From Neomesorhizobium albiziae (GTDB lineage: Bacteria; Pseudomonadota; Alphaproteobacteria; Rhizobiales; Rhizobiaceae): a stretch of DNA of 64,000 bases. The first letter of the stretch is position 1. The number at the start of each line of letters is the position of its first letter. The notes beneath the pieces are model-generated. The model did no database searches and was not told the origin of the DNA. It worked only from the letters and a program-made list of their open reading frames with translations. Positions 39,470-51,181 of the stretch are shown here, piece after piece. The DNA is taken from assembly GCF_900114255.1 (NCBI RefSeq), contig NZ_FOSL01000002.1:186001-250000 (forward strand), written 5' to 3'. The translations under genes were made by a program, and so were the position numbers.

Positions 39470-40099
39470 TCAAATTTCGTTTTCTTCTTCGCCTTCGCCG
39501 GCTTCCGGCTCGCCGCGACGTTTCCTGGCTTCCTTGCGCGCCCTGTTGTCCTTGCTCAGCGCGTCACGAATGAGATCGTCGGTCAGGATCAGCCGCGCTT
39601 CGGCAATCGCCTCGAAAGGCACACGCACGGTCGGCTCCTCGCCGTAAGCGGGCACATCGCGCTCGATCAGCACATCGTCCTCGCCGACCTCGGCGATCTT
39701 GCCCTTGAACCGCTTGCGCTCGGCGACCATGACCGACGTCTCCATCTTCACCAGATGGCCGGTCCAGTTGCCGAAATCCGACTTGCGGACGAGCGGACGG
39801 TCGATGCCGGGCGACGACACTTCGAGATGATACGCCTTTTCGATCGGATCTTCGACATCAAGCGCCGGAGAAACCGCGCGGCTGACTTCTTCGCAATCCT
39901 CGACAGTCATGGTGCCGTCTTCGCGTTCAGCCATGATCTGCAGCGTCAATCCGTTCTGGCCCGAGAGCCGGACGCGGACAAGCCTGAAACCGATCGCACG
40001 CAGCACCGGCTCGACGATCATTGCGACGCGCGCATCGACACCGCTTTCGCGGATGATCCTGTCGTCACCGGTTTCGCCAGCTGCCGTCGTCGCGGTCAT
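39470..40099 (-). CDS. rimP: Ribosome maturation factor RimP
   Basis: A 209-residue protein required for 30S assembly. [20 protein letters not shown] and the [13 protein letters not shown] motif are characteristic. The C-terminal tail is Glu/Arg-rich. The ATG at 40099 has GGAGATGCA before it and fits the family; an upstream extension of the frame would run through the leader hairpin at 40131-40158. It is first in the rimP-nusA-ylxR-infB-rbfA-truB operon. Confidence 0.94.
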   Translation of the reverse strand: MTATTAAGETGDDRIIRESGVDARVAMIVEPVLRAIGFRLVRVRLSGQNGLTLQIMAEREDGTMTVEDCEEVSRAVSPALDVEDPIEKAYHLEVSSPGIDRPLVRKSDFGNWTGHLVKMETSVMVAERKRFKGKIAEVGEDDVLIERDVPAYGEEPTVRVPFEAIAEARLILTDDLIRDALSKDNRARKEARKRRGEPEAGEGEEENEI

Positions 40100-40130
40100 T
40101 GCATCTCCAAGCGTGCGGCAAGTAACAAAA

Positions 40131-40158
40131 AAGAGCGGGACCGGGTGGACCCACTCTT
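40131..40158 (-). terminator. Intrinsic terminator in the rimP leader (putative attenuator)
   Basis: On the minus strand a 9-bp stem (40150-40158 with 40131-40139, one G-U pair, 10-base loop) runs directly into a run of T. It lies between the predicted promoter and the rimP start codon, so full-length mRNA would require read-through. Confidence 0.7.
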
Positions 40159-40185
40159 CGTCATACCGACCAAGAATTTGAATCA

Positions 40186-40214
40186 TAAGTAAACGATAAG
40201 AGCCACGCTTTCAA
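40186..40214 (-). promoter_or_regulatory. Predicted promoter of the rimP-nusA-infB operon
   Basis: On the minus strand TTGAAA (40209-40214) and TACTTA (40186-40191) are 17 bases apart. The transcript would start about 80 bases before rimP and would contain the leader terminator. The -10 match is modest. Confidence 0.5.
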
Positions 40215-40313
40215 GCCCTGCCAGCCAATCCCGTAGCGGCGCGAACGGAGCCGCGAATGAACGTCGGATCGCAACCAATGCGCGCCGCACATGGCTCACA
40301 TGCGCAAACATCC

Positions 40314-40342
40314 CTGACAAACGCCTCGGCAATCCCTATTAA
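40314..40342 (+). promoter_or_regulatory. Predicted promoter of the 52-residue gene
   Basis: CTGACA (40314-40319) and TATTAA (40337-40342) are separated by 17 bases, a good sigma-70 match, and lie 36 bases before a small gene with a strong ribosome site. Confidence 0.6.
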
Positions 40343-40377
40343 TGTTGCATCGCACAATGCGAAAAAAGGAACCGACC

Positions 40378-40536
40378 ATGACCACCCGCAGAACAGCAAC
40401 GCCTGGATTCTTCGAAATCGTCGGCAGCGCCATTGCGGCGGCGGCGGCAGCCAACAATGGCCGCAGCCCACGCAACCGCGACTTGCGCGTCCTCGGCATC
40501 GACCCGGCGCAGTATCACAGCATCCGGCGCTTCTAA
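40378..40536 (+). CDS. Small protein of unknown function (52 residues)
   Basis: The ATG at 40378 is preceded by AAAAAAGGAACCGACC, a strong ribosome site, and by a good promoter. The product MTTRRTATPGFFEIVGSAIA continues with an Ala-rich stretch and ends NRDLRVLGIDPAQYHSIRRF. That end faintly recalls DUF1127 proteins, which have a basic tail after an L-x-x-LGI/LGL core, but the resemblance is weak. It lies alone, divergent from rimP and convergent with trmB. Confidence 0.6.
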   Translation: MTTRRTATPGFFEIVGSAIAAAAAANNGRSPRNRDLRVLGIDPAQYHSIRRF

Positions 40537-40545
40537 GGCCGCCCG

Positions 40546-40565
40546 GCCGCGGAATTCTCCGCGGC
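40546..40565. terminator. Hairpin between the small gene and trmB
   Basis: A perfect 7-bp GC stem (40546-40552 with 40559-40565, loop AATTCT) between two convergent genes. It lacks a T run, so a bidirectional transcript-end function is only probable. Confidence 0.4.
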
Positions 40566-40572
40566 TCGCAAG

Positions 40573-41271
40573 CTATGTCCTGACGAAAGTCAGATAGGCC
40601 GGCGTACGCCCTTCCCGCAGCGCCTTCGCTTCATAGCGGGTTCCCGGCCAATCCGGATAAGGCAGGTGCCAGTTGTCCGCTGCGCCCGCCTGCCATTCGA
40701 AAGCCGGATGGGCGCGGCAATGCAGCAGCGTCCAATTGACATACGTATCGATATCCGAAGCGAAGCGAAAAACTCCGCCTGGCTTCAGCACGCGCGCGAA
40801 GCGGTCGAGATTGATTGCGCTGACAAACCGCCGCTTCCAGTGCTTTTTCTTGGGCCACGGGTCGGGATAAAGCAGCGCAATGCCCTCCAGTGAAGCGCTC
40901 GGCAACCAGTCGAGCAATTGCGTTGCATCGTCGTTGAAGACCCTGACGTTGGGGCCAGGCCGCTCGGCCAGTATGGTCATGAGCTTGGCCATGCCGTTGA
41001 TGAACGGTTCGACGCCGATCAGCCCGCTACCGGGATTGATCGCCGCGTCGTTCAACAAATGCTCGCCGCCGCCGAAACCGATTTCGAGACGCACTTCCGA
41101 CAAGGGAACAGAAAACAGCTCGCGTAGATCAGCAGGCGCCGGCGCCGTGAGATCGATGCCGTAGCGCGGCAAGCCTTTCTGGAGCGCTTCGGCCTGTTGC
41201 GGCCGAAGCGTCTTGCCATGCCGGCGACCGTAAAACGCCTCCGTGGATCGGCGGCGCCTTTCGCCATTCAT
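40573..41271 (-). CDS. trmB: tRNA (guanine46-N7)-methyltransferase
   Basis: A 232-residue SAM enzyme that makes m7G46 in the tRNA variable loop. The SAM site is [13 protein letters not shown] and the conserved [17 protein letters not shown] is diagnostic. The ATG at 41271 (MNGERRRR) was preferred to a TTG at 41286. It is 19 bases after metK and probably co-transcribed with it. Confidence 0.95.
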   Translation of the reverse strand: MNGERRRRSTEAFYGRRHGKTLRPQQAEALQKGLPRYGIDLTAPAPADLRELFSVPLSEVRLEIGFGGGEHLLNDAAINPGSGLIGVEPFINGMAKLMTILAERPGPNVRVFNDDATQLLDWLPSASLEGIALLYPDPWPKKKHWKRRFVSAINLDRFARVLKPGGVFRFASDIDTYVNWTLLHCRAHPAFEWQAGAADNWHLPYPDWPGTRYEAKALREGRTPAYLTFVRT

Positions 41272-41289
41272 CGTGTCGACATCCAAGGC

Positions 41290-42573
41290 TTAGGCCGCGG
41301 CTTTTTCCCTGCTCGCGACAGCATCTTTCAGCGCCTTGATGAGATCCGTCTTCTCCCACGAGAACGACCCGTCGCGCCCGGCCTTGCGGCCAAAGTGACC
41401 GTAGGCCGTCGTCTTGGCGTAGATCGGCTTGTTGAGATCGAGATGACGGCGGATGCCCGAAGGCGACAGGTCCATCACCTCGCGCAGCGAGTCCTCCAGC
41501 ACCGCCTCGTCAACCTTCCCGGTACCATGCAGGTCAACATAGACCGACAGCGGCTGCGCCACGCCGATCGCGTAGGAAAGCTGGATGGTGCAACGGTCGG
41601 CGAGCTTGGCCGCGACGACATTCTTGGCGAGGTATCGAGCGGCATAGGCCGCCGAACGATCGACCTTGGTGGTGTCCTTGCCGGAGAACGCACCGCCACC
41701 GTGCGGGGCAGCACCACCGTAGGTGTCGACGATGATCTTGCGGCCAGTCAGGCCTGCATCGCCATCCGGGCCGCCGATGACGAACTTGCCGGTCGGGTTG
41801 ATGTACCAGTTGCAGTCGTTGGCGATCTTGAGATCACCCAGCGCTTCGCGAATGTAAGGCTCGACGACTTTGCGGACCTTTTTCGAATCCCAGCTCTCAT
41901 CCATATGCTGGGTCGAGAGCACGATCTGCGTCACTTCGGCGGCCTTGCCGTTCTCGTAGCGCACAGTCACCTGGCTCTTGGCGTCCGGCCCCAGCTTGCC
42001 TGCCTCGCCCTTGCCTTCGTGGCGGGCGGCGGCCAGCAGTTCAAGCACCTTGTGGGAGTAGTAGATCGGCGCCGGCATCAGATCCGGCGTCTCGTTGCAG
42101 GCATATCCGAACATGATGCCCTGGTCGCCGGCACCTTCTTCGCCCTGCTTGTCGGCAGCGTTGTCGACACCTTGCGCGATGTCCGCGGACTGGCCGTGGA
42201 GCAGCACATCGATCTTGGCCGTCTTCCAGTGGAAGCCGCTCTGTTCGTAACCGATGGCGCGGATTGCCTTGCGTGCGACCGATTTGAACTTGGCAGGATT
42301 GATGATCGGGAAATCTCCCGCGTCGGTCAGGATGGAACCGTCCTTCGCCTTCTTGAGCAGCGTATCGGGCACCCGGACTTCGCCGGCAATCACAACACGG
42401 TTCGTCGTCGCCAGCGTCTCGCAGGCAACACGCACGTCCCAGGGGTTCATGCCGGATTTCTTGGCTTCCCTGTAGACGAGATCGACGATTTCATCGGAAA
42501 TTCGGTCACAAACCTTGTCCGGGTGACCTTCGGAAACGGATTCGCTGGTGAAAAGATAGTTCTGGCGCGCCAC
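41290..42573 (-). CDS. metK: S-adenosylmethionine synthetase
   Basis: A 427-residue enzyme that makes SAM from methionine and ATP. Typical motifs are [16 protein letters not shown] at the N-terminus, the [10 protein letters not shown] hexapeptide region and [16 protein letters not shown]. The start is GTG with AGAGGGG upstream. Its product feeds trmB next to it and the MiaB reaction. I saw no recognisable SAM riboswitch in the 170 bases upstream. Confidence 0.97.
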   Translation of the reverse strand: MARQNYLFTSESVSEGHPDKVCDRISDEIVDLVYREAKKSGMNPWDVRVACETLATTNRVVIAGEVRVPDTLLKKAKDGSILTDAGDFPIINPAKFKSVARKAIRAIGYEQSGFHWKTAKIDVLLHGQSADIAQGVDNAADKQGEEGAGDQGIMFGYACNETPDLMPAPIYYSHKVLELLAAARHEGKGEAGKLGPDAKSQVTVRYENGKAAEVTQIVLSTQHMDESWDSKKVRKVVEPYIREALGDLKIANDCNWYINPTGKFVIGGPDGDAGLTGRKIIVDTYGGAAPHGGGAFSGKDTTKVDRSAAYAARYLAKNVVAAKLADRCTIQLSYAIGVAQPLSVYVDLHGTGKVDEAVLEDSLREVMDLSPSGIRRHLDLNKPIYAKTTAYGHFGRKAGRDGSFSWEKTDLIKALKDAVASREKAAA

Positions 42574-42742
42574 GGGTGTCCCCTCTTGAAAGAACCGGCA
42601 GCAGCGCCGGATCGGCGCAGACCGTGTAGCGAACCCGGATCGAATTCGTCAAGCTGTCTTTCGAGAACACATACCGTGCCGCCGGCACCGACCGGCGGAA
42701 ATCCACTCAGCGATCGAGCCGCAGGCGCTCGTTAAGTTTCGA

Positions 42743-43159
42743 TCATTCGTCGTCGTCGGTAGCCAGCGCTTTTACCAGATCGACAACCTTACGTCGCACT
42801 TTGGGGTCGTTGATCCGCACAAAAGCCCGGTTGAGCTGAAGGCCTTCGGGGCTGTTGAGGAAATCGACGACGTAGTTTGTCGAGCTGTCTTCGGCCAGTC
42901 CACCGGCTTGACCCGCCTCGTGTCCCGGCGCGTCCTCGAAGAAGAAGGCAACCGGCACGCTGAGGATCGAGGCGATCGCTTGCAATCGGCTCGCCCCTAC
43001 CCGGTTGGTTCCCTTCTCGTACTTCTGGATCTGCTGGAATGTAATACCGAGGCTCTCGCCAAGTTTTTCCTGGCTCATGCCCAGCATGTTGCGGCGAAGC
43101 CGTATTCTGCTGCCTACATGAATATCAATCGGATTGGGTTTTTTCTTGTTTTCTAACAT
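42743..43159 (-). CDS. XRE-family regulator, PhrR-like
   Basis: A 138-residue DNA-binding protein. A Cro/CI helix-turn-helix (about 13-70; SRIRLRRNMLGMSQEKLGES then GITFQQIQKYEKGTNRV) is followed by an acidic C-terminal region. The ATG at 43159 has GAGGAAAAAA before it. It resembles the acid-inducible PhrR of rhizobia, which also lies upstream of metK. The 140 bases before it are AT-rich and likely hold its promoter. Confidence 0.85.
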   Translation of the reverse strand: MLENKKKPNPIDIHVGSRIRLRRNMLGMSQEKLGESLGITFQQIQKYEKGTNRVGASRLQAIASILSVPVAFFFEDAPGHEAGQAGGLAEDSSTNYVVDFLNSPEGLQLNRAFVRINDPKVRRKVVDLVKALATDDDE

Positions 43160-43299
43160 TTTTTTCCTCGCCGTTCGAACGGCTTGTTTTGCACTCGTTC
43201 CCCTGTTCCGATCGCTTGATCCTGAGCCCCATATATAAAAAGGATACCAAATCGGAAGATGAGTGAACGATACAATATGAATTTCTAATATACACTCTG

Positions 43300-44892
43300 T
43301 CAATTCACCCGTAAGCGTTGTCCTACACGCATTCCGAAAGCCAAAACGGCCAGCCCCAGCACAATGAAGAAGCCGACAAGCCGTGGTTGAAAGAAGCCTA
43401 CTTCCCGCTGTTCGTAAAACGGCACGGTAACATCCAGCACGCCCGAGGAGTTGATCGCCAGCGCATCGACGACGCGCCCGCGATTATCGATGTAGCCGGA
43501 GATACCGGTGTTGGCGGCCCTGACCACCGGTTGACCCCTTTCGACAGCTCGGATCTGCGCTTGTCGGAAGTGCTGATAGGGGCCGGGCGTATCGCCGAAC
43601 CATGCGTCATTGGTCACGTTGACGATGAGGTCGGACGTTGCGGTGTCGCGTGCAACCATATCCGGGAAGATGATCTCGTAACAGATGAACGGCACGGCGC
43701 GGATGCCTTCTCCAAGGTTCACCGCATGACGCTGGCTGCCTGCCGAAAAATCCATCGGGAACTGCACGATCTTCTCGATGCCGAAGCTGGCGAGTATGTC
43801 CTGGAATGGAAGATACTCGCCAAACGGCACGAGATGCACCTTGTCGACAGCGTCGACGATCTCGCCTCTATCGTTGATTGCCACGACGGAATTGTAGTAG
43901 CGCACATTGCCGCCGGAGACGGCCGCGCCCTCCGCCCGCACTGCACCTGCCATCAGCATCTGGCCGTCGCCAAGCAGATCTCCGATCGCCACCAAGGCGT
44001 CCGGACGCTCCGTGAAAAGGAACGGCACCGACGTTTCCGGCCAAAGTATCAGTTGCGGCTTCCTGCCGTCGGCGGCGACCGGAAACGCTGAAAGATCAAG
44101 CATTTTCCTGAAGATAACGTCGCGAATGCTGCCGTCCCATTTTTCGGTCTGCAGGATCGACGGCTGCACAACTCTCACGACAAGCGAGCGCGTGGGCGAA
44201 CCATCCGCCACCGACAATCGCCAATAGCCGTACCCCACATGGGCAGTCACAAGGAAAGCAGCCAGGGCAAGGCCTCCCTTCAGATGCCTGTTCGACGCAA
44301 GCAGTGCCGGCATGGCGAAGACCAGCACCGCCAGCGCGTTCATGCCGGTCACCCCAACCACCGATACCGATTGCATGAGCAGCGGGATGGGCATTGCCAT
44401 GTAGCCGACAGGGTTCCAGGGAAAGCCCGTCAGCACCACCGAGCGCAGCCATTCGGCAAGACCGAAGCCAAATGCCAGCGACGCGATCCGACCAATACCG
44501 CCGGTCCAGAACAGTCGCGCGAAAGCGGTCGCCAACCCGTAGAAGATGGCCAGGATCGCTGGCAGCGCCAGAACGGCGAGCGGCAACGCCCAGGCGAAAG
44601 CCTCGGCCTCGACCAGCAATGCGCTGCCGATCCACCAGAGGCCAGCGACGAAATAACCGAAGCCGAACCACCAGCCGACCGCGAAGGCAGGAACGAGCCG
44701 CTTTAGGAAGCGGGCTGAGGGCTCGACCGTGGCTCCATCAAGCAACCACACCAGCACCGGAAACGAAATGAAACCAACAGCGAAGAAATCGTAAGGCGCC
44801 TGGGCAAGCACAGCCAGGGCCCCAGCCAGGAAAGCCACCAGGACACGGCGCCAGCCCCACAGCAATATTATTCGGCCGGCAAGGCGGTCCAT
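43300..44892 (-). CDS. lnt: Apolipoprotein N-acyltransferase
   Basis: About 530 residues. An N-terminal half with six or more membrane segments precedes a nitrilase-like periplasmic domain that adds the third acyl chain to lipoproteins. The catalytic triad is visible: Glu in LWPETSVPF, Lys in [13 protein letters not shown] and Cys in [10 protein letters not shown]. One C-terminal membrane segment follows. MDRLAG at 44892 was chosen; an ATG 7 codons upstream is possible. It would modify lipoproteins such as CpaD in this window. Confidence 0.95.
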   Translation of the reverse strand: MDRLAGRIILLWGWRRVLVAFLAGALAVLAQAPYDFFAVGFISFPVLVWLLDGATVEPSARFLKRLVPAFAVGWWFGFGYFVAGLWWIGSALLVEAEAFAWALPLAVLALPAILAIFYGLATAFARLFWTGGIGRIASLAFGFGLAEWLRSVVLTGFPWNPVGYMAMPIPLLMQSVSVVGVTGMNALAVLVFAMPALLASNRHLKGGLALAAFLVTAHVGYGYWRLSVADGSPTRSLVVRVVQPSILQTEKWDGSIRDVIFRKMLDLSAFPVAADGRKPQLILWPETSVPFLFTERPDALVAIGDLLGDGQMLMAGAVRAEGAAVSGGNVRYYNSVVAINDRGEIVDAVDKVHLVPFGEYLPFQDILASFGIEKIVQFPMDFSAGSQRHAVNLGEGIRAVPFICYEIIFPDMVARDTATSDLIVNVTNDAWFGDTPGPYQHFRQAQIRAVERGQPVVRAANTGISGYIDNRGRVVDALAINSSGVLDVTVPFYEQREVGFFQPRLVGFFIVLGLAVLAFGMRVGQRLRVN

Positions 44893-44971
44893 GCCCAAAT
44901 TCCCGAGAATCAACCCCCGAAAGATGTATCAGGATGATGCCAACGCTCCAAACGGATGATGACAGGCCGGA

Positions 44972-46024
44972 TCAGGCCTGCTGTTCACGGACCCGGCGGC
45001 GACGTTCGCCCTTGGGATCATGAACGATCCGGACGCGCTTCACCCGGCGCGGATCGGCGTCGAGCACATGGAATTCGAAGCCGGGAATGGCCTGCACGAC
45101 TTCGCCGCGCGCCGGAACCCGCCCCAGCGTGTTGAAAATCATGCCCCCGATCGTGTCGACATACTCGCCGTGCTCACCCGCCTTGAAGTCTTCACCGATC
45201 TTGGCGGCGACGTCGTCGATCTCGGCCTTGGCGTCGACGATGAACACGCCTTCGCCGGCCTGAGTGATCAGCGGTTCGTCGTCATCATGTTCGTCCTCGA
45301 TGTCGCCGACCACCATCTCGACGATGTCCTCGAGCGAAACCAGGCCGTCGGTGCCGCCATACTCGTCGATCACCAGGGCCATCTGGGTGCGTGCCGCCTG
45401 CATGCGCGCCATCAGGTCGGAAGCCAGCATCGAGGGCGGCACAAAGAGCACGTCGCGTATCAGGCTCAACTCGCCAATCGACTTCGTGAGATCCACATTG
45501 GCAAGATCGAGTGTTGCGGAACGTTGGGCCGCGGCCTTTGAGGTGCGCCCCTTCTTGGCGCGCGAAAGGCGCGTAATGTGGCCCATGATGTCGCGGATAT
45601 GGATCATGCCGCGCGGGTCATCCAGGGTTTCGGCATAAACAGGCATGCGCGAGTGCCCCGACTGCTCGAACACGTTCAACAGTTCGCCGAGCGTTGTTGA
45701 AATCTCCACTGCCTCGACATCGGCGCGCGGTATCATGACATCTTCGACGCGAACTTCCCGCAATCGCAGGATGTTGTTGAGCATGGCGCGCTCGCCGGGG
45801 GAGAACGCGGCTTCGTCCGTGGCGCTTTCGGCAAGGGCGTCGGCCAGATCCTCGCGCAGGTTCGAACCGTTGCGCTGCCTGAAGAGGCCAGCCAACCGCT
45901 CGAATAAGGAAGGTCGTTCGGGAGAAGACTGGTCGGCCGTACTCGGACCGTCGTCAGATTGGCCTGAGGCCTTGGATTCGCTCCCCGTTTCGGTAACGGG
46001 GGCAGTTTTGATGGTGTCGTTCAT
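44972..46024 (-). CDS. corC: CorC/HlyC-family CBS-domain protein
   Basis: A 350-residue cytoplasmic protein without obvious membrane segments. It has two CBS motifs (about 95-220, including VEDVMIPRADVEAVE and MALVIDEYGGTDGLVSLEDI) and a C-terminal transporter-associated domain (about 240-330). The family is linked to magnesium and cobalt efflux and to membrane upkeep; the specific function is not certain. It sits between ybeY and lnt as in most proteobacteria. Confidence 0.9.
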   Translation of the reverse strand: MNDTIKTAPVTETGSESKASGQSDDGPSTADQSSPERPSLFERLAGLFRQRNGSNLREDLADALAESATDEAAFSPGERAMLNNILRLREVRVEDVMIPRADVEAVEISTTLGELLNVFEQSGHSRMPVYAETLDDPRGMIHIRDIMGHITRLSRAKKGRTSKAAAQRSATLDLANVDLTKSIGELSLIRDVLFVPPSMLASDLMARMQAARTQMALVIDEYGGTDGLVSLEDIVEMVVGDIEDEHDDDEPLITQAGEGVFIVDAKAEIDDVAAKIGEDFKAGEHGEYVDTIGGMIFNTLGRVPARGEVVQAIPGFEFHVLDADPRRVKRVRIVHDPKGERRRRVREQQA

Positions 46025-46051
46025 CGTGGTCCGGTGAATTGCCGTTTCCTG

Positions 46052-46576
46052 TTACGCGTAGGGATCGGGAATGGCAAGCCGCGCAAGAGCCCGCCGCTCG
46101 ACCGCTTCCATCTCCTCCGCCTCAGCTTCGGTCTCATGATCATAGCCCATAAGGTGCAGAAGGCCATGAACAATAAGGTGTGTCAGATGGTGCTGGAACG
46201 GCTTTTCTTCCAGAGTCGCCTCACGGGCGATGGTTTCGGCGGCCAGGATGATATCGCCCAGCATGGGCGGCAGCGGTCCGCCGCGCTGCGACGGAAACGC
46301 CGGGAACGAAAGCACGTTGGTGGGCTTGTCCTTGTCCCGCCAGCCGGCGTTCAGCTTACGGATGTGGGCGTCGTCAGTGAAGACGAGGCTCAATTCGCTC
46401 GGTACTGCCTCGATGCCCGTTTCGGCGAAGGCGGCGGCGATCGCCCGGCGCGCCAGCACGCCGAGAGTGGCTTCGGCAGGCCAGTCACCCGCTTCGACCC
46501 AAATATCGATTTCGAGCGGCTCTGTTTCCGCCAACCCGATTTCGAGCGCGGGCACGCCGCCAACAGCATCCTTCAT
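46052..46576 (-). CDS. ybeY: Endoribonuclease YbeY
   Basis: A metal-dependent RNase for 16S rRNA 3'-end maturation and ribosome quality control, about 174 residues. The zinc motif [15 protein letters not shown] has the three His expected. Other family pieces are [20 protein letters not shown] and [12 protein letters not shown]. The start at 46576 avoids overlap with phoH; an ATG at 46630 would overlap phoH by 29 bases. Confidence 0.93.
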   Translation of the reverse strand: MKDAVGGVPALEIGLAETEPLEIDIWVEAGDWPAEATLGVLARRAIAAAFAETGIEAVPSELSLVFTDDAHIRKLNAGWRDKDKPTNVLSFPAFPSQRGGPLPPMLGDIILAAETIAREATLEEKPFQHHLTHLIVHGLLHLMGYDHETEAEAEEMEAVERRALARLAIPDPYA

Positions 46577-46601
46577 GGCGTTTTGCCGGCCAATTCCCAG
46601 A

Positions 46602-47633
46602 TCATCCCGCTCCGCGCGCCTTCTTGCCATCGCGGTCGTAAGCCTGGACGATTTCAGCGACGAGCGGATGACGCACCACGTCCGTCTCGTTGAAGCGCAC
46701 CGTTACAATGCCCGGCACGCCATCGAGGATACGCAGCGCCTCGACCAGCCCGGACTTGGTGTTGGGCGGCAGGTCGATCTGGGTGGGATCGCCGGTGACG
46801 ATCATCCGGGCGTTTTCGCCGAGCCGGGTCAGGAACATCTTCATCTGCATCGGCGTGGTGTTCTGCGCCTCGTCCAGGATGACCGCGGCGTGCGCCAGCG
46901 TGCGGCCGCGCATGAACGCCAGCGGCGCGATCTCGATCACCTCGGCGGCGATGGCGCGCTCGACCTTGTCGGCCGGCATCATGTCGTAGAGCGCGTCGTA
47001 AAGCGGCCGAAGGTAAGGATCGACCTTCTCCTTCATGTCGCCCGGCAGGAAACCCAGCCGCTCACCGGCCTCGACCGCAGGGCGCGAAAGCACGATGCGT
47101 TCGACCAGCCCGCGTTCCAAAAGCATCGCGGCGTAGGCGACCGCCAGGTAGGTCTTGCCTGTGCCTGCCGGGCCGATGCCGAACACCAGCTCCGAGCGCT
47201 CCAGCGCCCGCATATAGGCGTCCTGGTTGAGCGAGCGGGCATAGATGGTGCGCTTGCGCGTGGCGATCTGCGCGGCGGCCATCTTGCCCTTGCGCTCCAG
47301 CGTCGGCAGCGTCAACTGGTCGTCGGCGGCAATCGCCATGCGCACGGCGCCGTCTACATCCGACTGCCCGATCTCGGCGCCTTTCTGCAGGATGCCGTAG
47401 AGGTGGTCGAGCGCGCGCCGCGCCTGTTCGGCGGATGACGCATTGCCCTTGATGGTGAGCTGGTTGCCCCGCGAGCGGATATCGACGCCGAGCTTCTGTT
47501 CCAGACGCGCCAGATTCTCATCGAACTGGCCATAGAGCGAACTCGCCAGCTTGTTGTTGTCGAAGGTGAGAACGATGTGCGCCATGTCCGATGCCCCGGA
47601 GGGCACGTTCTTCAATTCCGTGGTGGCGCTCAA
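46602..47633 (-). CDS. phoH: PhoH-like ATPase
   Basis: A 343-residue protein. An N-terminal KH-like segment is followed by a P-loop ATPase domain with [18 protein letters not shown] (Walker A near 150-158), [11 protein letters not shown] (Walker B) and [11 protein letters not shown]. The family is thought to act with YbeY in RNA processing. It lies between miaB and ybeY. Confidence 0.93.
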   Translation of the reverse strand: MSATTELKNVPSGASDMAHIVLTFDNNKLASSLYGQFDENLARLEQKLGVDIRSRGNQLTIKGNASSAEQARRALDHLYGILQKGAEIGQSDVDGAVRMAIAADDQLTLPTLERKGKMAAAQIATRKRTIYARSLNQDAYMRALERSELVFGIGPAGTGKTYLAVAYAAMLLERGLVERIVLSRPAVEAGERLGFLPGDMKEKVDPYLRPLYDALYDMMPADKVERAIAAEVIEIAPLAFMRGRTLAHAAVILDEAQNTTPMQMKMFLTRLGENARMIVTGDPTQIDLPPNTKSGLVEALRILDGVPGIVTVRFNETDVVRHPLVAEIVQAYDRDGKKARGAG

Positions 47634-47665
47634 CCGTCTCTCCTCGATTTGCCGCCGGCGCTCAA

Positions 47666-49105
<1,440 letters not shown>

Positions 49106-49133
49106 AAAACAGACGGTTTCGCTGTTTCCTGTT

Positions 49134-49937
49134 TCATCGGGCGCGCTGGCGGGTCTGCAGCGCCTCGGTCATCATGGCGCGCACCTGCCGCTCGACCCGC
49201 CGGGTGACCTGCTTGCGGTCGCTTGCGGCTGTGAATTCCATCGGTTCGCCGAACTGCACCTCGACGTCCATCGCACCCTCTCGCAACAGCATCATCAGGT
49301 GCGGGACAAGATCGGCATCGCCGATCCAGGAGGCCACGACGCGATGCTGGCGCCCCATCGGCATGCCGTGCAGCTTGGTGTAGGCGATCGCCACCGGCTG
49401 GATAAAGACGGTTTCGGCATTGCCATGGCCAAGCGCGAGCCGCGCTGCCCCAAACAGCGTGCTCTTGAACGGCAGGAGATGATTGCCGTCGCCGGTGCTG
49501 CCTTCGGCGAACAGAACCACGACATCGTTGCCGGCCAGGCGGCCGGCGATTTCGCCGGCCTGGTCGCCGGACTTGCCCTTGCGGTCACGCTCCACGAAGA
49601 CGGTGCGCTGGAGTTTGGCCAGCGCTCCGAAAACCGGCCAGCCGGCAACATCCGACTTGGCGATGAAGGCAACGTCGGCCAGCGAACCGACGACCATGAC
49701 GTCGGTCCATGAAATATGGTTGGACGCGATCAACAGAGGGCGCTGCGTGGCGATCTGCCCGCGCACATGGACGCGCAGGCCAAGCACCTTGACCACCACC
49801 CCATGCCACCAGCGCGGCAGCGTGCCCGGCTTGAGAAACAGCCCGGTCTTCAGCACGAGCATCTGCAAGGGCGCCATGACCAGCGTCGCTACGACAAACA
49901 GCAGCAAGGTGATCCATATCCGGATGGAACCGATCAT
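49134..49937 (-). CDS. 1-acyl-sn-glycerol-3-phosphate acyltransferase-like protein
   Basis: A 267-residue PlsC-family protein with an N-terminal membrane segment (about 5-25). The HX4D motif is [13 protein letters not shown] and the EGS motif is [11 protein letters not shown]. It could make phosphatidic acid or act on ornithine lipids (OlsA-like); the sequence alone does not decide. It is between rimI and miaB. Confidence 0.88.
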   Translation of the reverse strand: MIGSIRIWITLLLFVVATLVMAPLQMLVLKTGLFLKPGTLPRWWHGVVVKVLGLRVHVRGQIATQRPLLIASNHISWTDVMVVGSLADVAFIAKSDVAGWPVFGALAKLQRTVFVERDRKGKSGDQAGEIAGRLAGNDVVVLFAEGSTGDGNHLLPFKSTLFGAARLALGHGNAETVFIQPVAIAYTKLHGMPMGRQHRVVASWIGDADLVPHLMMLLREGAMDVEVQFGEPMEFTAASDRKQVTRRVERQVRAMMTEALQTRQRAR

Positions 49938-49970
49938 GCCGACACCGGGCTCCTCCGCCTGCGAATTTCG

Positions 49971-50465
49971 CTAAAGAAGATCACGCCGCATGACAAGCGC
50001 ATTGGCCTTCCGGTTGTCGGCGGACTGGTAATAGGCCGGCCGCTTGCCGACCTCATGAAAACCGAGCCGGCGATAGAGCGCGATTGCCGGCGCATTGGTC
50101 TCGTCGACTTCGAGAAACAGCGCCTCGGCGCGCTGCGCATGCAGCCGGCGCAGGACGGCGTCCATCAGCTGCCGCCCAAGGCCCTGGCGGCGATGCGGCC
50201 TCGAAACGGCGACGGTCAGGATTTCCGCTTCGCCAGCCGCCAGCCGCGCCAGCACGAAGCCGACCGGCCCTGCCCTGCCCTTGCCCGTTTCGAAGGCAGC
50301 GAAGCCGAACACCGTGTTCTGGGCAAGCAGGTCGGCAAACTCTGCGCCGGTCCATGGGCGGATGAAGTCCTCGCGGTGCAGAACCGCGAGTGAGGCGCTG
50401 TGGCTGCGCGCCAGCGGCAGGATCGCATAGTCCCTGGGGCGCGCCGACATGAAAGGAAGCCGCAT
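49971..50465 (-). CDS. rimI: RimI-like ribosomal protein N-acetyltransferase
   Basis: A 164-residue GNAT protein. RPHRRQGLGRQLMDAVLRRL is the acetyl-CoA loop, and FLEVDETNAPAIALYRRLGF is the RimI-type motif. It overlaps the end of tsaB by a few bases; tsaB-rimI pairs are common and RimI acetylates the S18 N-terminus in E. coli. The true substrate here is unknown. Confidence 0.88.
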   Translation of the reverse strand: MRLPFMSARPRDYAILPLARSHSASLAVLHREDFIRPWTGAEFADLLAQNTVFGFAAFETGKGRAGPVGFVLARLAAGEAEILTVAVSRPHRRQGLGRQLMDAVLRRLHAQRAEALFLEVDETNAPAIALYRRLGFHEVGKRPAYYQSADNRKANALVMRRDLL

Positions 50466-51148
50466 CAGCCGCCACTCCTCGGCAGGATCAGACCCGCCTG
50501 GGGCTTGGCATCCGGTTCGCGCAGATAGACCGGCTTTGGCTTTTCGCCATGCGGGTCCATGGCCAGGGCCAATCCGGCATAGATACCGATATCGGCGGTG
50601 GCCGCGTGAGACCCAAGGTCAAAAATGTCCGGTGCGGCGGCTTGCGCGACCATGGCTGCCGCGGAGCCGGCAAGCAGCGGGCGGTATTTCCGGGCCAGAA
50701 CGGTCGCATCCTGCAGATTGATCACCGCGGGAGCGTACAGGATTTTCCCGAATTCGTCGTAGACAGCCGCGTAGAGTTCCTCGCGGCGCGCATCGATCGC
50801 CACCATGATCGCGCGCCCTGGAAATCCCTCGCGGGCCTCTGTGGCAATCGCCTCCAGTGTGGTGACGCCGGTTGCGGGGATTTTCAGCGCCAGCGCCAAG
50901 CCTCGCGCGGTCGCGACACCGACGCGCACGCCGGTGAAGGAGCCCGGACCGGTGCATACCGCGATACGGCCAAGACCATTGTAATCGACGTTCGAGGCTT
51001 TCAAGGTTTCCTCGATAATGCCGATCAGCAGCTCGGCATGGCCCTTGCCGATGTCGCGCACGACACGGCCGAGTTCGCGGCCAGTCTCGGTGTCGACCAC
51101 GCAGGCGGCGCAGAGGTTGGCCGACGTGTCGATGGCGAGCAGGTTCAT
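50465..51148 (-). CDS. tsaB: tRNA threonylcarbamoyladenosine synthesis protein TsaB
   Basis: A 227-residue ASKHA-fold protein that partners TsaD in making t6A37 of tRNA. The N-terminus MNLLAIDTSANLCAACVVD and CTGPGSFTGVRVGVATARGL are the family hallmarks. It is followed by rimI. The catalytic partner tsaD is not in the window. Confidence 0.94.
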   Translation of the reverse strand: MNLLAIDTSANLCAACVVDTETGRELGRVVRDIGKGHAELLIGIIEETLKASNVDYNGLGRIAVCTGPGSFTGVRVGVATARGLALALKIPATGVTTLEAIATEAREGFPGRAIMVAIDARREELYAAVYDEFGKILYAPAVINLQDATVLARKYRPLLAGSAAAMVAQAAAPDIFDLGSHAATADIGIYAGLALAMDPHGEKPKPVYLREPDAKPQAGLILPRSGG

Positions 51149-51181
51149 GGTCGGCGCTCGAAGGCAAGGCGGAAGGCAAAT

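Noticed and set aside
42574-42742. SAM riboswitch upstream of metK
   Set aside because: I looked for SAM-II, SAM-I and SAM/SAH core sequences on the minus strand and saw none that could be supported. A covariance-model search would decide.
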